34,631 bases of DNA, from assembly GCA_009781955.1 (NCBI GenBank), contig WQUT01000003.1, forward strand, positions 1 to 34,631, in the 5' to 3' direction. The notes beneath the pieces were generated by a model. That model did no database searches. It was not told the DNA's origin and saw only the letters and a program-made list of their open reading frames with translations. This document shows, piece by piece, positions 1 to 7,543 of this stretch. Each line of letters starts with the position of its first letter. Position 1 is the stretch's first letter. A program made the translations under genes and the position numbers. The DNA comes from Pseudomonadota bacterium. Lineage in GTDB: Bacteria > Pseudomonadota > Alphaproteobacteria > Rs-D84.

Positions 1-68
1 ATTTCCGTGCCAACGTCGGTCGCATGCTTGCGGCTTTCTTTTGCGGCCAAGAATTCGGACATGGACAT
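1..68 (-). CDS. N-terminus of a gene overlapping addA, possibly a separated PD-(D/E)XK nuclease domain (partial)
   Basis: Only about 22 codons are in the window. The ATG shares one base with the addA stop (TAATG), so translation is probably coupled. The visible peptide begins MSMSEFLAAKESRK and ends near ATDVGTE. A second in-frame ATG lies two codons in. AddA proteins normally carry a RecB-type nuclease after helicase motif VI, and those nucleases begin with a helix of the form G-T-x-[hydrophobic]-H. The visible DVGTE end would fit the start of such a motif, and the upstream AddA lacks this domain. The inference is that the nuclease has become its own gene. A thioredoxin gene, which often follows addA in this class, does not fit the visible residues. 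Too little is visible to be sure. Confidence 0.4.
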   Translation of the reverse strand, partial: MSMSEFLAAKESRKHATDVGTE

Positions 69-3000
69 TATTTAATCCTTAGTATTCCATTCGCATCCGT
101 CGCGGCGTTCGGATGGCCCGGCAGAATTGCTGCCAGTTGCGTGTGCCACGCGATTTCGGCCGGGACCTTGGTCGGCGAAAACCCATAGATATACAGGCGG
201 TCCCGCGCGCGCGTCATCGCAACGTACAGCAGCCGGTAATATTCCGCAACCTGTGTTTGCAACCGGGCGTCCGCCGCGGCTTGAAACTTTTCGGACGCAT
301 TGCCGTCCGGCGACCAGAGGAACGCGGTTGTTTTTTGCTCCGTCGCATCTCCCCCCTCTTGGGGGGGGGTGGTTGCCGAAGGCAACCGAGGGGGGGCTAC
401 TTCATTTGAATATTTGTTATTACTATTTTTTTCGGAAATAGCCCCCCCCAGTCCGCCGTCGCTATCGCTACGGCGCAACAGCCCCACCCAAGAGGAGGGG
501 CACGCGACGGAGCTTATCGGAACAACCCTGCCCGCGCCTTCGCGCTTGGACTTTGGATTTTCTATCGTATCTATCAGAAATACGATTGGCGAATCCAGCC
601 CCTTGGCCGCATGCACGGTCATTACGCGCACGCCGGAATTCGCCTCCATATCGCGCTTGATTTCGCTGCCGCCCTCCATAAACCATTGGATAAACTCGCG
701 CAAGCCCCCTGATTGCGTGCGTTCATAAGACAGCGCGATGGTCAGAAATTCTTCCAACGGGTCAATAATCTGACCGCCCAGCGCGGCAATCATCTTTTCC
801 CGCCGGTCGCCGGTGTTCAATAACCGCATGAAAAAGGAATAAGGAGGCAGGTTCGCCCATTCCAAAATTTGTAAAAGCTCTTTATATATCTCCGGCCGCA
901 ATACATTGATACGACTGAATACAGTATCATCGCCGCGTTTATGGCAAATGGCGAATAAATCCGATTCCGAAAACCCGAACAATGGGCTTTTCAGCACGCA
1001 TGCCAGGGCATAGTCGTTCGCGGTATCCAAACAAAACCGCACCAGGTTCAGCAGGTCCCGTATAGCTGGAAATTCCGGCAATACTATACGGTCGCTGCCG
1101 GCGACGGCGATGTTTCTGGATTTCAGCTCTGCCACCAATGGCGCGGCGAAAGGCGCGCGTTTCTGGACCAGAACCATGATATCGCCGGGTGTGATCCGCC
1201 GCCCCGCGGATTCCAGTGTTTCATTGGTTACCAGATGTTCAATCTTGTCGGCTATTTCACGAATATATTCGCGACGGGCCACCGAATTCTTGATTTTTTC
1301 GGCTACCGGGGCCTTGTCATCGGCGTCAATTTCATCGTCATCGGCCGCGGTTTCGGTGTCCGAAAACGGAATTTTTACCGAATTTAATTCCACGAATCCC
1401 GCCTCGCCCGCGCGAAAGCATTTGTGAACATTATTCTTGAAGTTCGCTAAATTAGTTATTGATACATCGTTGAAAAAGTAATCTACGGTGGACAGGATGG
1501 CTGGCACGGAACGGAACGATTGCGACAGCGGAACCTCTGCAATAACCCGCTGGTCGCTGGCTATTTGTTCCGCGATGTTATTCTTGCTTAACATAAATTC
1601 AACCGGGTTCGCGCCCTGGAATGAATAAATGGATTGTTTTGTATCGCCGACCACAAACAAAGTGCGCGGATTTTCGCCTTCGCCGTTTGTGAAAAAGTTC
1701 GTGGCCAATGCCCGCAGGATCCGCCATTGTTCGGGACTGGTATCCTGGGCCTCGTCCACCAAGATATGCGACAACTGGACGTCCAGCTGCGACAATACCC
1801 ATCCCATCGTCGCCGGGTCTGAAAAAAGCCGTTCCGTATACAGGATAATATCGTCAAAGTCCATTAAATTACGCGATAATTTTAATTCCGCATATTTTTT
1901 TGTAAATGCGTCGGACAGCGTGAACAGCGCGACGGTGTCGTCGTAAATCGCCTGGTTTATCCGATTTTGGTCATATTCATAGACGCGGTCTTGTTCCGCG
2001 ACCAGATACTCTTTCTTGGTCACCCGCGTCGCGCGCGCGCCGGTGGTGGTTAGGAACGCGGTCTTGTACTCGTCAAAGTCAAAATTGGTGTCATGCATCA
2101 GTTTTTTTATCACCTGGGCCGCTTTTACCAGGTAGGCGGCCGGCTTTCTCGGGGATAAAATTTCGGATTCAAGCAGACCCAGTATTTTACGGCGGTCATC
2201 CATGGCCGCCGGCGACCAGAATTTCTGTCCAGCCAGCGGATCAATGGATAAAAAGTTTCTAACTGTATCAATGAATTGTTTCTGATAGTTAAAGCTTTGG
2301 TTCAATTGAAACATCACGCGATATTGATCGGTCAAAACGCCCAGCAACTGGTCATAAGAATACTCTGAAATCCGTTCGGTGATGCGGAAAAAGGCATCTG
2401 TCAGTCCCCCCACCGCATCGCGCTGCGCCGATACAAGGCTCGCGCTCTGCGACTCCCCCCAAGGGGGGAGTAATTCAGCACTCACTTGTTCGGAATTAAG
2501 AGAGCAATTAACTACTCCCCCCTTGGGGGGAGTCGGCGCGCATGGTTGCGGGCCGGTGGGGGGACTAGCATTCACCAATTCTTGAAAAGCGTCTTTCATC
2601 AAACGGGTTTGGTCGGCCTCTGTCACCAACCGCCAGGCCGGGGAAATGCCGGCCTCCATAGGAAAACGCCGCAGGATTTCTTCGCAAAAGCTGTGAATAG
2701 TGCGAATTTTCAGCATCTGGGGATTATCTATGTATTCATAAAATATCGCGCGCGCGGTTGCCAGATCCGCATCCGTCGGCGGCGTCTTTGGTATTTCCGA
2801 ATGCGCGATGTCCGCCAGCAGTTCGCGCAACTGCGCATCATCCGCATAGGCCCATTCGCGCAGCTCTGCCAATATTCGGTTCCGCATCTCGCTGGCCCCG
2901 GCATTGGTATAGGTCAGGCACAGGATTCCGGCATTTTTTCCGGCGCGGGGGTCGTCGTCGTTTCTGAACAGAATACGCAGCAGACGTTGCACCAAGACGC

Positions 3001-3097
3001 TCGTCTTGCCCGTGCCGGCGTTCGCCTGGACCCAGACGTTCATCGCCGGGTCGCTGGCCCGTGCCTGTTCCGTTGAAAGCGCGCGCTTTGCCGCCAT
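68..3097 (-). CDS. addA: AddA-type ATP-dependent helicase, without the C-terminal nuclease domain
   Basis: UvrD-family (SF1) helicase subunit of the AddAB double-strand-break resection complex, in the alphaproteobacterial style. Walker A (ANAGTGKTS) lies at about residues 25-33, the Walker B box DEAQD near 447, the GDTKQSIY motif follows, and motif VI (LLYVAMTRARDRL) is near 955. Only about 43 residues follow motif VI, so the usual C-terminal nuclease of roughly 200 residues is missing. Residues about 176-232 and 862-919 are encoded by palindromic repeats and break up otherwise helicase-like sequence. They are rich in Pro, Gly and Ser, and the frame stays open through both. The ORF also has a GTG two codons upstream at 3103; I chose the ATG because AAGG precedes it at about five bases. 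The stop overlaps the next gene. Helicase identity is secure; activity as a nuclease is doubtful. Confidence 0.9.
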   Translation of the reverse strand: MAAKRALSTEQARASDPAMNVWVQANAGTGKTSVLVQRLLRILFRNDDDPRAGKNAGILCLTYTNAGASEMRNRILAELREWAYADDAQLRELLADIAHSEIPKTPPTDADLATARAIFYEYIDNPQMLKIRTIHSFCEEILRRFPMEAGISPAWRLVTEADQTRLMKDAFQELVNASPPTGPQPCAPTPPKGGVVNCSLNSEQVSAELLPPWGESQSASLVSAQRDAVGGLTDAFFRITERISEYSYDQLLGVLTDQYRVMFQLNQSFNYQKQFIDTVRNFLSIDPLAGQKFWSPAAMDDRRKILGLLESEILSPRKPAAYLVKAAQVIKKLMHDTNFDFDEYKTAFLTTTGARATRVTKKEYLVAEQDRVYEYDQNRINQAIYDDTVALFTLSDAFTKKYAELKLSRNLMDFDDIILYTERLFSDPATMGWVLSQLDVQLSHILVDEAQDTSPEQWRILRALATNFFTNGEGENPRTLFVVGDTKQSIYSFQGANPVEFMLSKNNIAEQIASDQRVIAEVPLSQSFRSVPAILSTVDYFFNDVSITNLANFKNNVHKCFRAGEAGFVELNSVKIPFSDTETAADDDEIDADDKAPVAEKIKNSVARREYIREIADKIEHLVTNETLESAGRRITPGDIMVLVQKRAPFAAPLVAELKSRNIAVAGSDRIVLPEFPAIRDLLNLVRFCLDTANDYALACVLKSPLFGFSESDLFAICHKRGDDTVFSRINVLRPEIYKELLQILEWANLPPYSFFMRLLNTGDRREKMIAALGGQIIDPLEEFLTIALSYERTQSGGLREFIQWFMEGGSEIKRDMEANSGVRVMTVHAAKGLDSPIVFLIDTIENPKSKREGAGRVVPISSVACPSSWVGLLRRSDSDGGLGGAISEKNSNNKYSNEVAPPRLPSATTPPQEGGDATEQKTTAFLWSPDGNASEKFQAAADARLQTQVAEYYRLLYVAMTRARDRLYIYGFSPTKVPAEIAWHTQLAAILPGHPNAATDANGILRIK
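340..510. repeat. palindromic element inserted in frame in addA (copy 2)
   Basis: About 171 bp bounded by CCGTCGCA on the left and GCGACGG on the right. Inside are paired G/C tracts (CTCTTGGGGG with CCCAAGAGG; GGGGGGGCTA with TAGCCCCCCC) around an AT-rich centre. It also holds a copy of the short motif GTCCGCC...GCTACGGCG at 451-476. In the addA frame it reads as a low-complexity segment with no stop. The architecture resembles the element at 2402-2568. Confidence 0.8.
2402..2568. repeat. palindromic element inserted in frame in addA (copy 1)
   Basis: About 167 bp with terminal inverted repeats AGTCCCCCCACCG / CGGTGGGGGGACT. Two internal hairpins, ACTCCCCCCAAGGGGGGAGT and ACTCCCCCCTTGGGGGGAGT, flank a 40-50 bp centre. 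That centre (AGCACTCACTTG) resembles the middle of the intergenic family A elements (AGCGCTCATTTG). The element is translated within addA without a stop, adding roughly 56 residues between the helicase 1A and 1B regions. Confidence 0.85.
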
Positions 3098-3158
3098 TTT
3101 CACCTTGTTTTCACGGTTGGATTGTAGTATAGATTTTATAAGAATTCAAGGCGTAGAA

Positions 3159-3197
3159 ATGACCCATGAAGATTTTATAAAACCGAGGCAGGAATGA
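3159..3197 (+). CDS. 12-codon leader ORF overlapping the acetyltransferase start
   Basis: ATG to TGA encodes MTHEDFIKPRQE. It has its own ribosome-binding site (AAGG at 3148-3151). Its last codons contain the AGGCAGGA that serves the next gene, and its TGA overlaps that gene's ATG (ATGA). An equally long leader with a similar layout precedes the gene at 7543. It is a candidate translational-coupling mini-cistron; no protein evidence can be seen from sequence alone. Confidence 0.4.
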   Translation: MTHEDFIKPRQE

Positions 3198-4003
3198 TAC
3201 CGATATTGTTTCCTATTCAATTACCTGGCATGACACTTGCAAATAGGCAAGATGTTTTCCGTTACGTGATAAATAATTTTTCCGCATATTATGATTCTGT
3301 GGATATTGTGCAGGACAATGACGAGGACGGTTTGATTTTATCAAGCCATGACGACGCTCCGTATTTTAATTTTTGCATACACAAGGACGGCAAGCTTGAA
3401 GATTGTATTGCGCGATATTTGCCAATGTTCAAGAAATATCACCGAACGCCCCTGATTTATGTGTCGCCGGCCTCTTCTTATTATTGCGAACAAATAGAAT
3501 TTGAGAAAATTTCAGACGACGCCTTTATGTTTTTGGAAGACGAAAGCATTTTAAGTAATTATCCGGTGCCGGATTCCATAAAGGTTGAACTTACAGAAGA
3601 TGAAGATTTGTTTATTAAAATATGGGGCGATTCTAGACGCGATCCGAACGATATTTACGGCGTTGCGAGCGAGGCAATGGTAAACGGAATGCGACATTTC
3701 TTCAAGCCCCCGAAGAAAGGATTCAGTCATTTTGCAACAATGGCATACAAGGATGAAAAACCCGTTGCTAATGTTGTATCAGTTTATAACAAGGATTGGC
3801 TGTTGGTCATCGGGCTGGGCACATTACCGGAATATAGAAAACAAGGGCTGGGGACCGTGCTTATGAAAGACATAATAGAACGGGCGCACAAATTGGGAAT
3901 AAAAACAATAACGCTACAGACGGAAACCGGCACCTATAATGAAAAATATTATGAAAAAATAGGGTTTGTGACGAGATTTAACGGTGTGTATTACAAACCC
4001 TAA
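3194..4003 (+). CDS. GNAT-family N-acetyltransferase
   Basis: 269 residues. The C-terminal half carries the GNAT acetyl-CoA fold: a strand with LLVIGLGTLPEYR followed by the pyrophosphate loop RKQGLGTV at about residues 212-219, then helix and strand (AHKLGIKTITLQT) and a closing YYEKIGFV motif. The N-terminal half (about 1-150) is not recognised and may set substrate choice. The start at 3194 follows AGGCAGGA and overlaps a 12-codon leader. The gene converges on the next one with only three bases between the stop codons. It is more AT-rich than neighbouring housekeeping genes, which hints at acquisition. The substrate cannot be told from sequence. Confidence 0.85.
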   Translation: MIPILFPIQLPGMTLANRQDVFRYVINNFSAYYDSVDIVQDNDEDGLILSSHDDAPYFNFCIHKDGKLEDCIARYLPMFKKYHRTPLIYVSPASSYYCEQIEFEKISDDAFMFLEDESILSNYPVPDSIKVELTEDEDLFIKIWGDSRRDPNDIYGVASEAMVNGMRHFFKPPKKGFSHFATMAYKDEKPVANVVSVYNKDWLLVIGLGTLPEYRKQGLGTVLMKDIIERAHKLGIKTITLQTETGTYNEKYYEKIGFVTRFNGVYYKP

Positions 4004-4006
4004 GTC

Positions 4007-4804
4007 TTAATGCTGGAACAAATACTTTGCCGTCAGGTCCAGGCTGCACCGGCCCAGGTGCCGCGGAAACATGGATATTATCCTGCGCTTGAATTCAAAC
4101 CGCGACCGGGATTTTTTCGCCGCCGCCAGCACTGCTTCCAGATACTCCAGCTTTTTCGCCGCATCGCCCATATCTTCCGGCGCGTGGTGGGACGAAAGAA
4201 TCAGCCTATAATTTCGCGCAATCAAATTACGCAGCTTTTTTATCTCGGCATTCAAGATTGCCGTGCTGCGCATTACCGGATGAACGTCGTGCCCCAGAAT
4301 GTGTATATAGCGCGCGTTTACTTCCGGAAACTCTATATCAAACGCCGTGCGGTCTTTCCTTATGTTCATCTTTATGCCCGCAATCGCGACGCATCCGTAT
4401 TTCATATAGACGTCAATCTTGTGCGGGGACGCGCTGCACGACTTGCTGAACATTTTCGCAAAGCTTTTCAGCAGCGCGCCGCCCCGCCGCCCGTTGAATT
4501 CGGCGTTCTTGGTGGAATACCGCGGCACGCCGTGCAGGAATTCGTCCGCGCCGGCCATATGGTATGACAGTATGTGCCCCGCAATCTTTATGCCGGCCGA
4601 TTTCAAATACGATTCCAATTCCAGAATATTGTTGGCAAAGGCCGGGCTTTCCAAAACTATGCCGCTGCTGCCCTTGACTATGACGGGAACGACGCTTTGC
4701 AGCGGGTCGTTGGTCATATAAACGTGCAGTTTTATCGGCCCCAGATCATATAACAGAATTTCGCCGATCGCCAGTCGTTTTACAGTGCAATTTCTCTTGA
4801 TCAT
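4007..4804 (-). CDS. metallo-beta-lactamase-fold-like protein with degenerate metal site
   Basis: 265 residues. The N-terminal part (VYMTNDPLQSVVPVIVKG, then GIVLESPAFANNILELESYL) and the later LGHDVHPVM and LILSSHHAPED segments resemble a branch of metallo-beta-lactamase-like hydrolases. The usual HxHxDH metal box is replaced by SYHMAGADEF, so binding of two zinc ions is doubtful. No signal peptide is evident. It is divergent from an HxlR regulator, and the two -35 regions overlap, so that regulator probably controls it. A strong promoter (TTTACA-17-TATAAT) lies at 4829-4857. Family assignment is from remembered family patterns and is moderate; function is unknown. Confidence 0.6.
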   Translation of the reverse strand: MIKRNCTVKRLAIGEILLYDLGPIKLHVYMTNDPLQSVVPVIVKGSSGIVLESPAFANNILELESYLKSAGIKIAGHILSYHMAGADEFLHGVPRYSTKNAEFNGRRGGALLKSFAKMFSKSCSASPHKIDVYMKYGCVAIAGIKMNIRKDRTAFDIEFPEVNARYIHILGHDVHPVMRSTAILNAEIKKLRNLIARNYRLILSSHHAPEDMGDAAKKLEYLEAVLAAAKKSRSRFEFKRRIISMFPRHLGRCSLDLTAKYLFQH

Positions 4805-4828
4805 GGCGGACTCCTTGGCTTCTTTATC

Positions 4829-4857
4829 ATTATAATTTTTCAGATTTTGCTTGTAAA
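4829..4857 (-). promoter_or_regulatory. sigma-70 promoter of the MBL-like gene
   Basis: On the minus strand, TTTACA (4852-4857) and TATAAT (4829-4834) are separated by exactly 17 bases. The -35 box overlaps the first TTGTAA direct repeat of the divergent promoter. Confidence 0.75.
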
Positions 4858-4878
4858 GTAGGGAGAATCTTGTAAGAT
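4850..4878 (+). promoter_or_regulatory. HxlR gene promoter with direct-repeat operator candidate
   Basis: TTGTAA (4851-4856) and TAAGAT (4873-4878) are spaced by 16 bases. The heptamer CTTGTAA occurs at 4850-4856 and again at 4869-4875, 19 bases apart, or nearly two helical turns. The repeats cover the -35 boxes of both divergent promoters, so one bound dimer could control both genes. Confidence 0.5.
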
Positions 4879-4912
4879 GAGCATATAAAAGTAACTATTG
4901 GGGGAAAGCCTG

Positions 4913-5314
4913 ATGTCGGGCCAGAAAAAAATTTTGCATTCGCCGGCCGAAATCACGATCGGACTGATAAAAAGCAAGTGGAAGGTGCTGATTCTGCGCG
5001 AATTGCGGTCCGGCACAAAGCGATTCGGGGAATTGCTGCGCAATTTGGGCGGCGTCAGTCAAAAGGTTCTGACCCAGAATTTGCGCGCATTGGAAGACGA
5101 CGGGCTGGTCTGCCGCAAAGTATATGCAGAGGTTCCGCCGCGCGTGGATTATTCCATGACGGTCGTGGCGCTGGACCTGCACAACATATTGGTTCAAATG
5201 CGGGAATGGGGAATAAAATACAATACCAGATACGCGCGGAAAATTAAAAACAAAACAATATGCTCGCCCAAATGCCCGCATAAGCATCTGCATAAAAATA
5301 AAACTTTACCTTAA
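4913..5314 (+). CDS. HxlR-family winged-helix transcriptional regulator
   Basis: 133 residues. The HxlR/DUF24 pattern is clear: GLIKSKWKVLILRELRSG, then KRFGELLRNLGGVSQKVLTQ, LRALEDDGLVCRKVY and EVPPRVDYSMT. The cysteine often found just before the first helix in redox-sensing members is a serine here (HSPAEIT). Three cysteines near the C-terminus (CSPKCPHKH) could bind metal or sense redox state; this is inference. The ATG at 4913 follows GGGGGA by about eight bases; an in-frame TTG at 4898 is less likely. It is divergent from the MBL-like gene and is its likely regulator. Confidence 0.85.
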   Translation: MSGQKKILHSPAEITIGLIKSKWKVLILRELRSGTKRFGELLRNLGGVSQKVLTQNLRALEDDGLVCRKVYAEVPPRVDYSMTVVALDLHNILVQMREWGIKYNTRYARKIKNKTICSPKCPHKHLHKNKTLP

Positions 5315-5330
5315 AAATATAATTTTTTGC

Positions 5331-5373
5331 CTGCCCCGGAAATCACAGATTTCGTGATTTCTGGGGGTAGTCA
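5331..5373. repeat. short degenerate family A palindrome
   Basis: CCCCGGAAATCAC pairs with GTGATTTCTGGGG around a 7-base loop and ends in GTAGTCAC, like the right end of family A elements. It lies between the convergent ends of the HxlR gene and the coiled-coil gene. It has no T-tract, so terminator function is uncertain. Confidence 0.6.
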
Positions 5374-5411
5374 CTTTAAGGGTATGTTTTGCGGAATAGG
5401 ATGAAATAAAA

Positions 5412-7364
5412 TCACATAAATCCTTTCAGAACCATATACATCTGGCCCAGATCGGTTTTAAGCAGCGTGGCGGTCAGCATTTCTTGATTATCCGTATGTT
5501 CCGCGCCCGCCAGCATTTTGGCAAAGCTGCGCACGAACTGCGTCGCTTGCGACCGGAATACCGCGTCGGATTTGAACAGCTCGCGCACGCGGCGCCGGTC
5601 CGCCGCGCCCAGCATTTTAGCGAACCATTTGGAAAATATGGTTTTGTCGCCGGCGTGATACTTGCTCCATATAGAATCAGGAATCTCCGCGCCGACGCTG
5701 CGCGTCAGATCAACCGACAGCTCGTGCATTTTTTCAATCAGCCGTTCGGATTGCCGGACGAATTCCGCGGGCGTCAGACGCGGCATAACGTTTATCGCGG
5801 CGGGATTGCCGGATGCCGCCGGCGCGGACGCCATCGCCGCCATGGGGGCGGTCGCCCTCGCCTCTGCCATTTGGCGGTTTAATGTTTGCATGGTATCAAC
5901 CGCTTTCGCGTAATCGGACAGCAAGTCTATCATCTGCTGGCGCGATTGGCCCGACAGATGGTCCAGTTTCAGCGAAGAATCCGCAATCCCCATCAGCGTC
6001 TCGCGCGCCGCCGTGTTCATCTCGCGCAGTTTTTCGTCCAGCGCCGTGATGCCGCCCTGCAGCTGCGCGGTCATTTCCGCGGAATCGTTCGCCAGATCGG
6101 GCAGCGCGTTATAGTATTTTTCAATCAGCTGGGACAGCGGGCGCAAACTTTCGGCCGTATCGGTGGACACTTTTATTAACTCTTGGGATTGGCCGGTCAA
6201 GACCTCGTGCGCGTTGCTCATCTCCGCCAGTGTTCCCTTGACCCCGTCGGCCATAGTGCGCACGGATTCGGAAAACGCGCCCGCCGCGGATTTGGTGTCG
6301 TCCAAGGTTTTATTCGCGACCGTATGCACGGTGTTCAGCTCGCCCACAACGCCGGTTGCGAATTCGCGTATTTCGCCCTGGAATTTTCCGGCCAGAACGG
6401 CGACCTCGCCCGATATATTGCGGATGAACGCCTCGGTCGTCTCGGCCGCCTCCATCAATTTGGTGACCGCTTCGGACAATGTGCGGCCCTGCTTTTCCAG
6501 CGAAGATTCGGCCAAACGTATCTGTCCGCCGACAACGTTCGCCGTGCTGGTCAGCCCGTTCATTTGGGACACCAGCATTGTTTTTGATTGCTTTGTAAAC
6601 GCGTCCATTTTTTCCAGCTGGCGGGCCAGTATTTTTTCGTTCGCGGCCATTGTCTTTTCATAGTCCGCGGATTCTTGGCGGACGCCCGCGAATCCGTTTG
6701 CAACGGCGGTTGACAGCGCGGCCATTTTTTCTTGCATCGCCTCGGACTCTGTCACCAATGAATTCATGTGGCTGGTGTTGTTTTCCATATCGGATTGCAG
6801 CTGGCCGGTCAGAATTTTCCCGGACTCGCACCATCCGTCTATGACGGTAGAGAGAGCGCGCGCCCGTTCCGTCGCGTCTTGAACGGTATTATTGATTTCC
6901 GACAATAACTTGTTGACATTGCTATCAAATTTCTCTATCGCGTCGGATATGCCTTTCCATTGTTTTGACCCCAGTATCTTTTCAAATCCGCCCAGCTGCT
7001 TTTCCAATTTTCCGGTCTGGTCCGCAAGGCTCTTGGTCGCCTCGGTCGCGGTGCCGACCAGCGCCTTGTTCCGTTCGCCCAGCTGTTTTTCCAATGCTTC
7101 GGCCCGCATGATATGCTGTTCCAGCGCCGCGGCCATTTTTTTGAATGACAGCTCTATGCTTTCAACCTCTGCATTCATCACATTTTTGACCACGCGCGAA
7201 GCGTCCGCGATTTTGGCGCGTTCCGGCGACATCAGCAGTTCCAGCAGCGATTCCATGACACGCTGTGACCGGCGCGATACAAAAAATAAGGCGACCGCCA
7301 GCCCCAGCAGCGCCAGCGCCCCAATCCCGCCGAAAATCCATAAAACTTCCACAGAAATATTCAT
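5412..7364 (-). CDS. membrane-anchored coiled-coil protein of unknown function
   Basis: 650 residues from the ATG at 7364, which begins MNISVEVLWIFGG. One transmembrane segment (about residues 7-29, ending in the basic VSRRSQR) places the long remainder on one side of the inner membrane, probably the cytoplasm. Residues about 40-490 are heptad-rich and resemble methyl-accepting chemotaxis or apolipoprotein-like coils, but I see no HAMP domain or chemoreceptor hairpin tip. An Ala/Pro-rich linker (about 500-520) leads to a compact C-terminal domain of about 125 residues with RQSERLIEKMHELS, WSKYHAGDKTIFSKW and RRVRELF. That domain is the most likely functional part and I do not recognise it. 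The longer reading frame back to 7490 lacks support because it crosses the divergent promoter at 7453-7480. Confidence 0.75.
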   Translation of the reverse strand: MNISVEVLWIFGGIGALALLGLAVALFFVSRRSQRVMESLLELLMSPERAKIADASRVVKNVMNAEVESIELSFKKMAAALEQHIMRAEALEKQLGERNKALVGTATEATKSLADQTGKLEKQLGGFEKILGSKQWKGISDAIEKFDSNVNKLLSEINNTVQDATERARALSTVIDGWCESGKILTGQLQSDMENNTSHMNSLVTESEAMQEKMAALSTAVANGFAGVRQESADYEKTMAANEKILARQLEKMDAFTKQSKTMLVSQMNGLTSTANVVGGQIRLAESSLEKQGRTLSEAVTKLMEAAETTEAFIRNISGEVAVLAGKFQGEIREFATGVVGELNTVHTVANKTLDDTKSAAGAFSESVRTMADGVKGTLAEMSNAHEVLTGQSQELIKVSTDTAESLRPLSQLIEKYYNALPDLANDSAEMTAQLQGGITALDEKLREMNTAARETLMGIADSSLKLDHLSGQSRQQMIDLLSDYAKAVDTMQTLNRQMAEARATAPMAAMASAPAASGNPAAINVMPRLTPAEFVRQSERLIEKMHELSVDLTRSVGAEIPDSIWSKYHAGDKTIFSKWFAKMLGAADRRRVRELFKSDAVFRSQATQFVRSFAKMLAGAEHTDNQEMLTATLLKTDLGQMYMVLKGFM

Positions 7365-7452
7365 TCGGAATCCATTTTTTATAACGCTTGAAAGTATATC
7401 ACAAAACAAGCCCCGACTCAAAACATGATTTATAAAACGTTTAATAATATGG

Positions 7453-7480
7453 TTGACAAATGAAAAAAGACAGCTAGAAT
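7453..7480 (+). promoter_or_regulatory. sigma-70 promoter for the leader ORF and unknown gene
   Basis: TTGACA (7453-7458), a 16-base spacer and TAGAAT (7475-7480). The start of transcription would be near 7487, about 18 bases before the leader ATG. Confidence 0.75.
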
Positions 7481-7504
7481 AGAAAAACACAAGGACTCAG
7501 AATA

Positions 7505-7543
7505 ATGACGGATAATAATTTTAAAAATAAACGGAGACACTAA
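7505..7543 (+). CDS. 12-codon leader ORF overlapping the next start
   Basis: ATG to TAA encodes MTDNNFKNKRRH. It is preceded by CAAGG, like the leader at 3159. Its CGGAGA codons form the ribosome-binding site of the following gene, and its stop shares a base with that ATG (TAATG). It matches the 3159 leader in length, in the MT start, in Phe at position 6 and in Arg at position 10. Confidence 0.4.
   Translation: MTDNNFKNKRRH

Noticed and set aside
5484-6844. Plus-strand open frames opposite the coiled-coil gene
   Set aside because: They are shadows of a codon-biased gene, Arg/Ala/His-rich, without ribosome-binding sites.
7365-7490. Longer start of the coiled-coil protein
   Set aside because: It crosses the divergent TTGACA-16-TAGAAT promoter and would put 42 unrelated residues before the membrane anchor.
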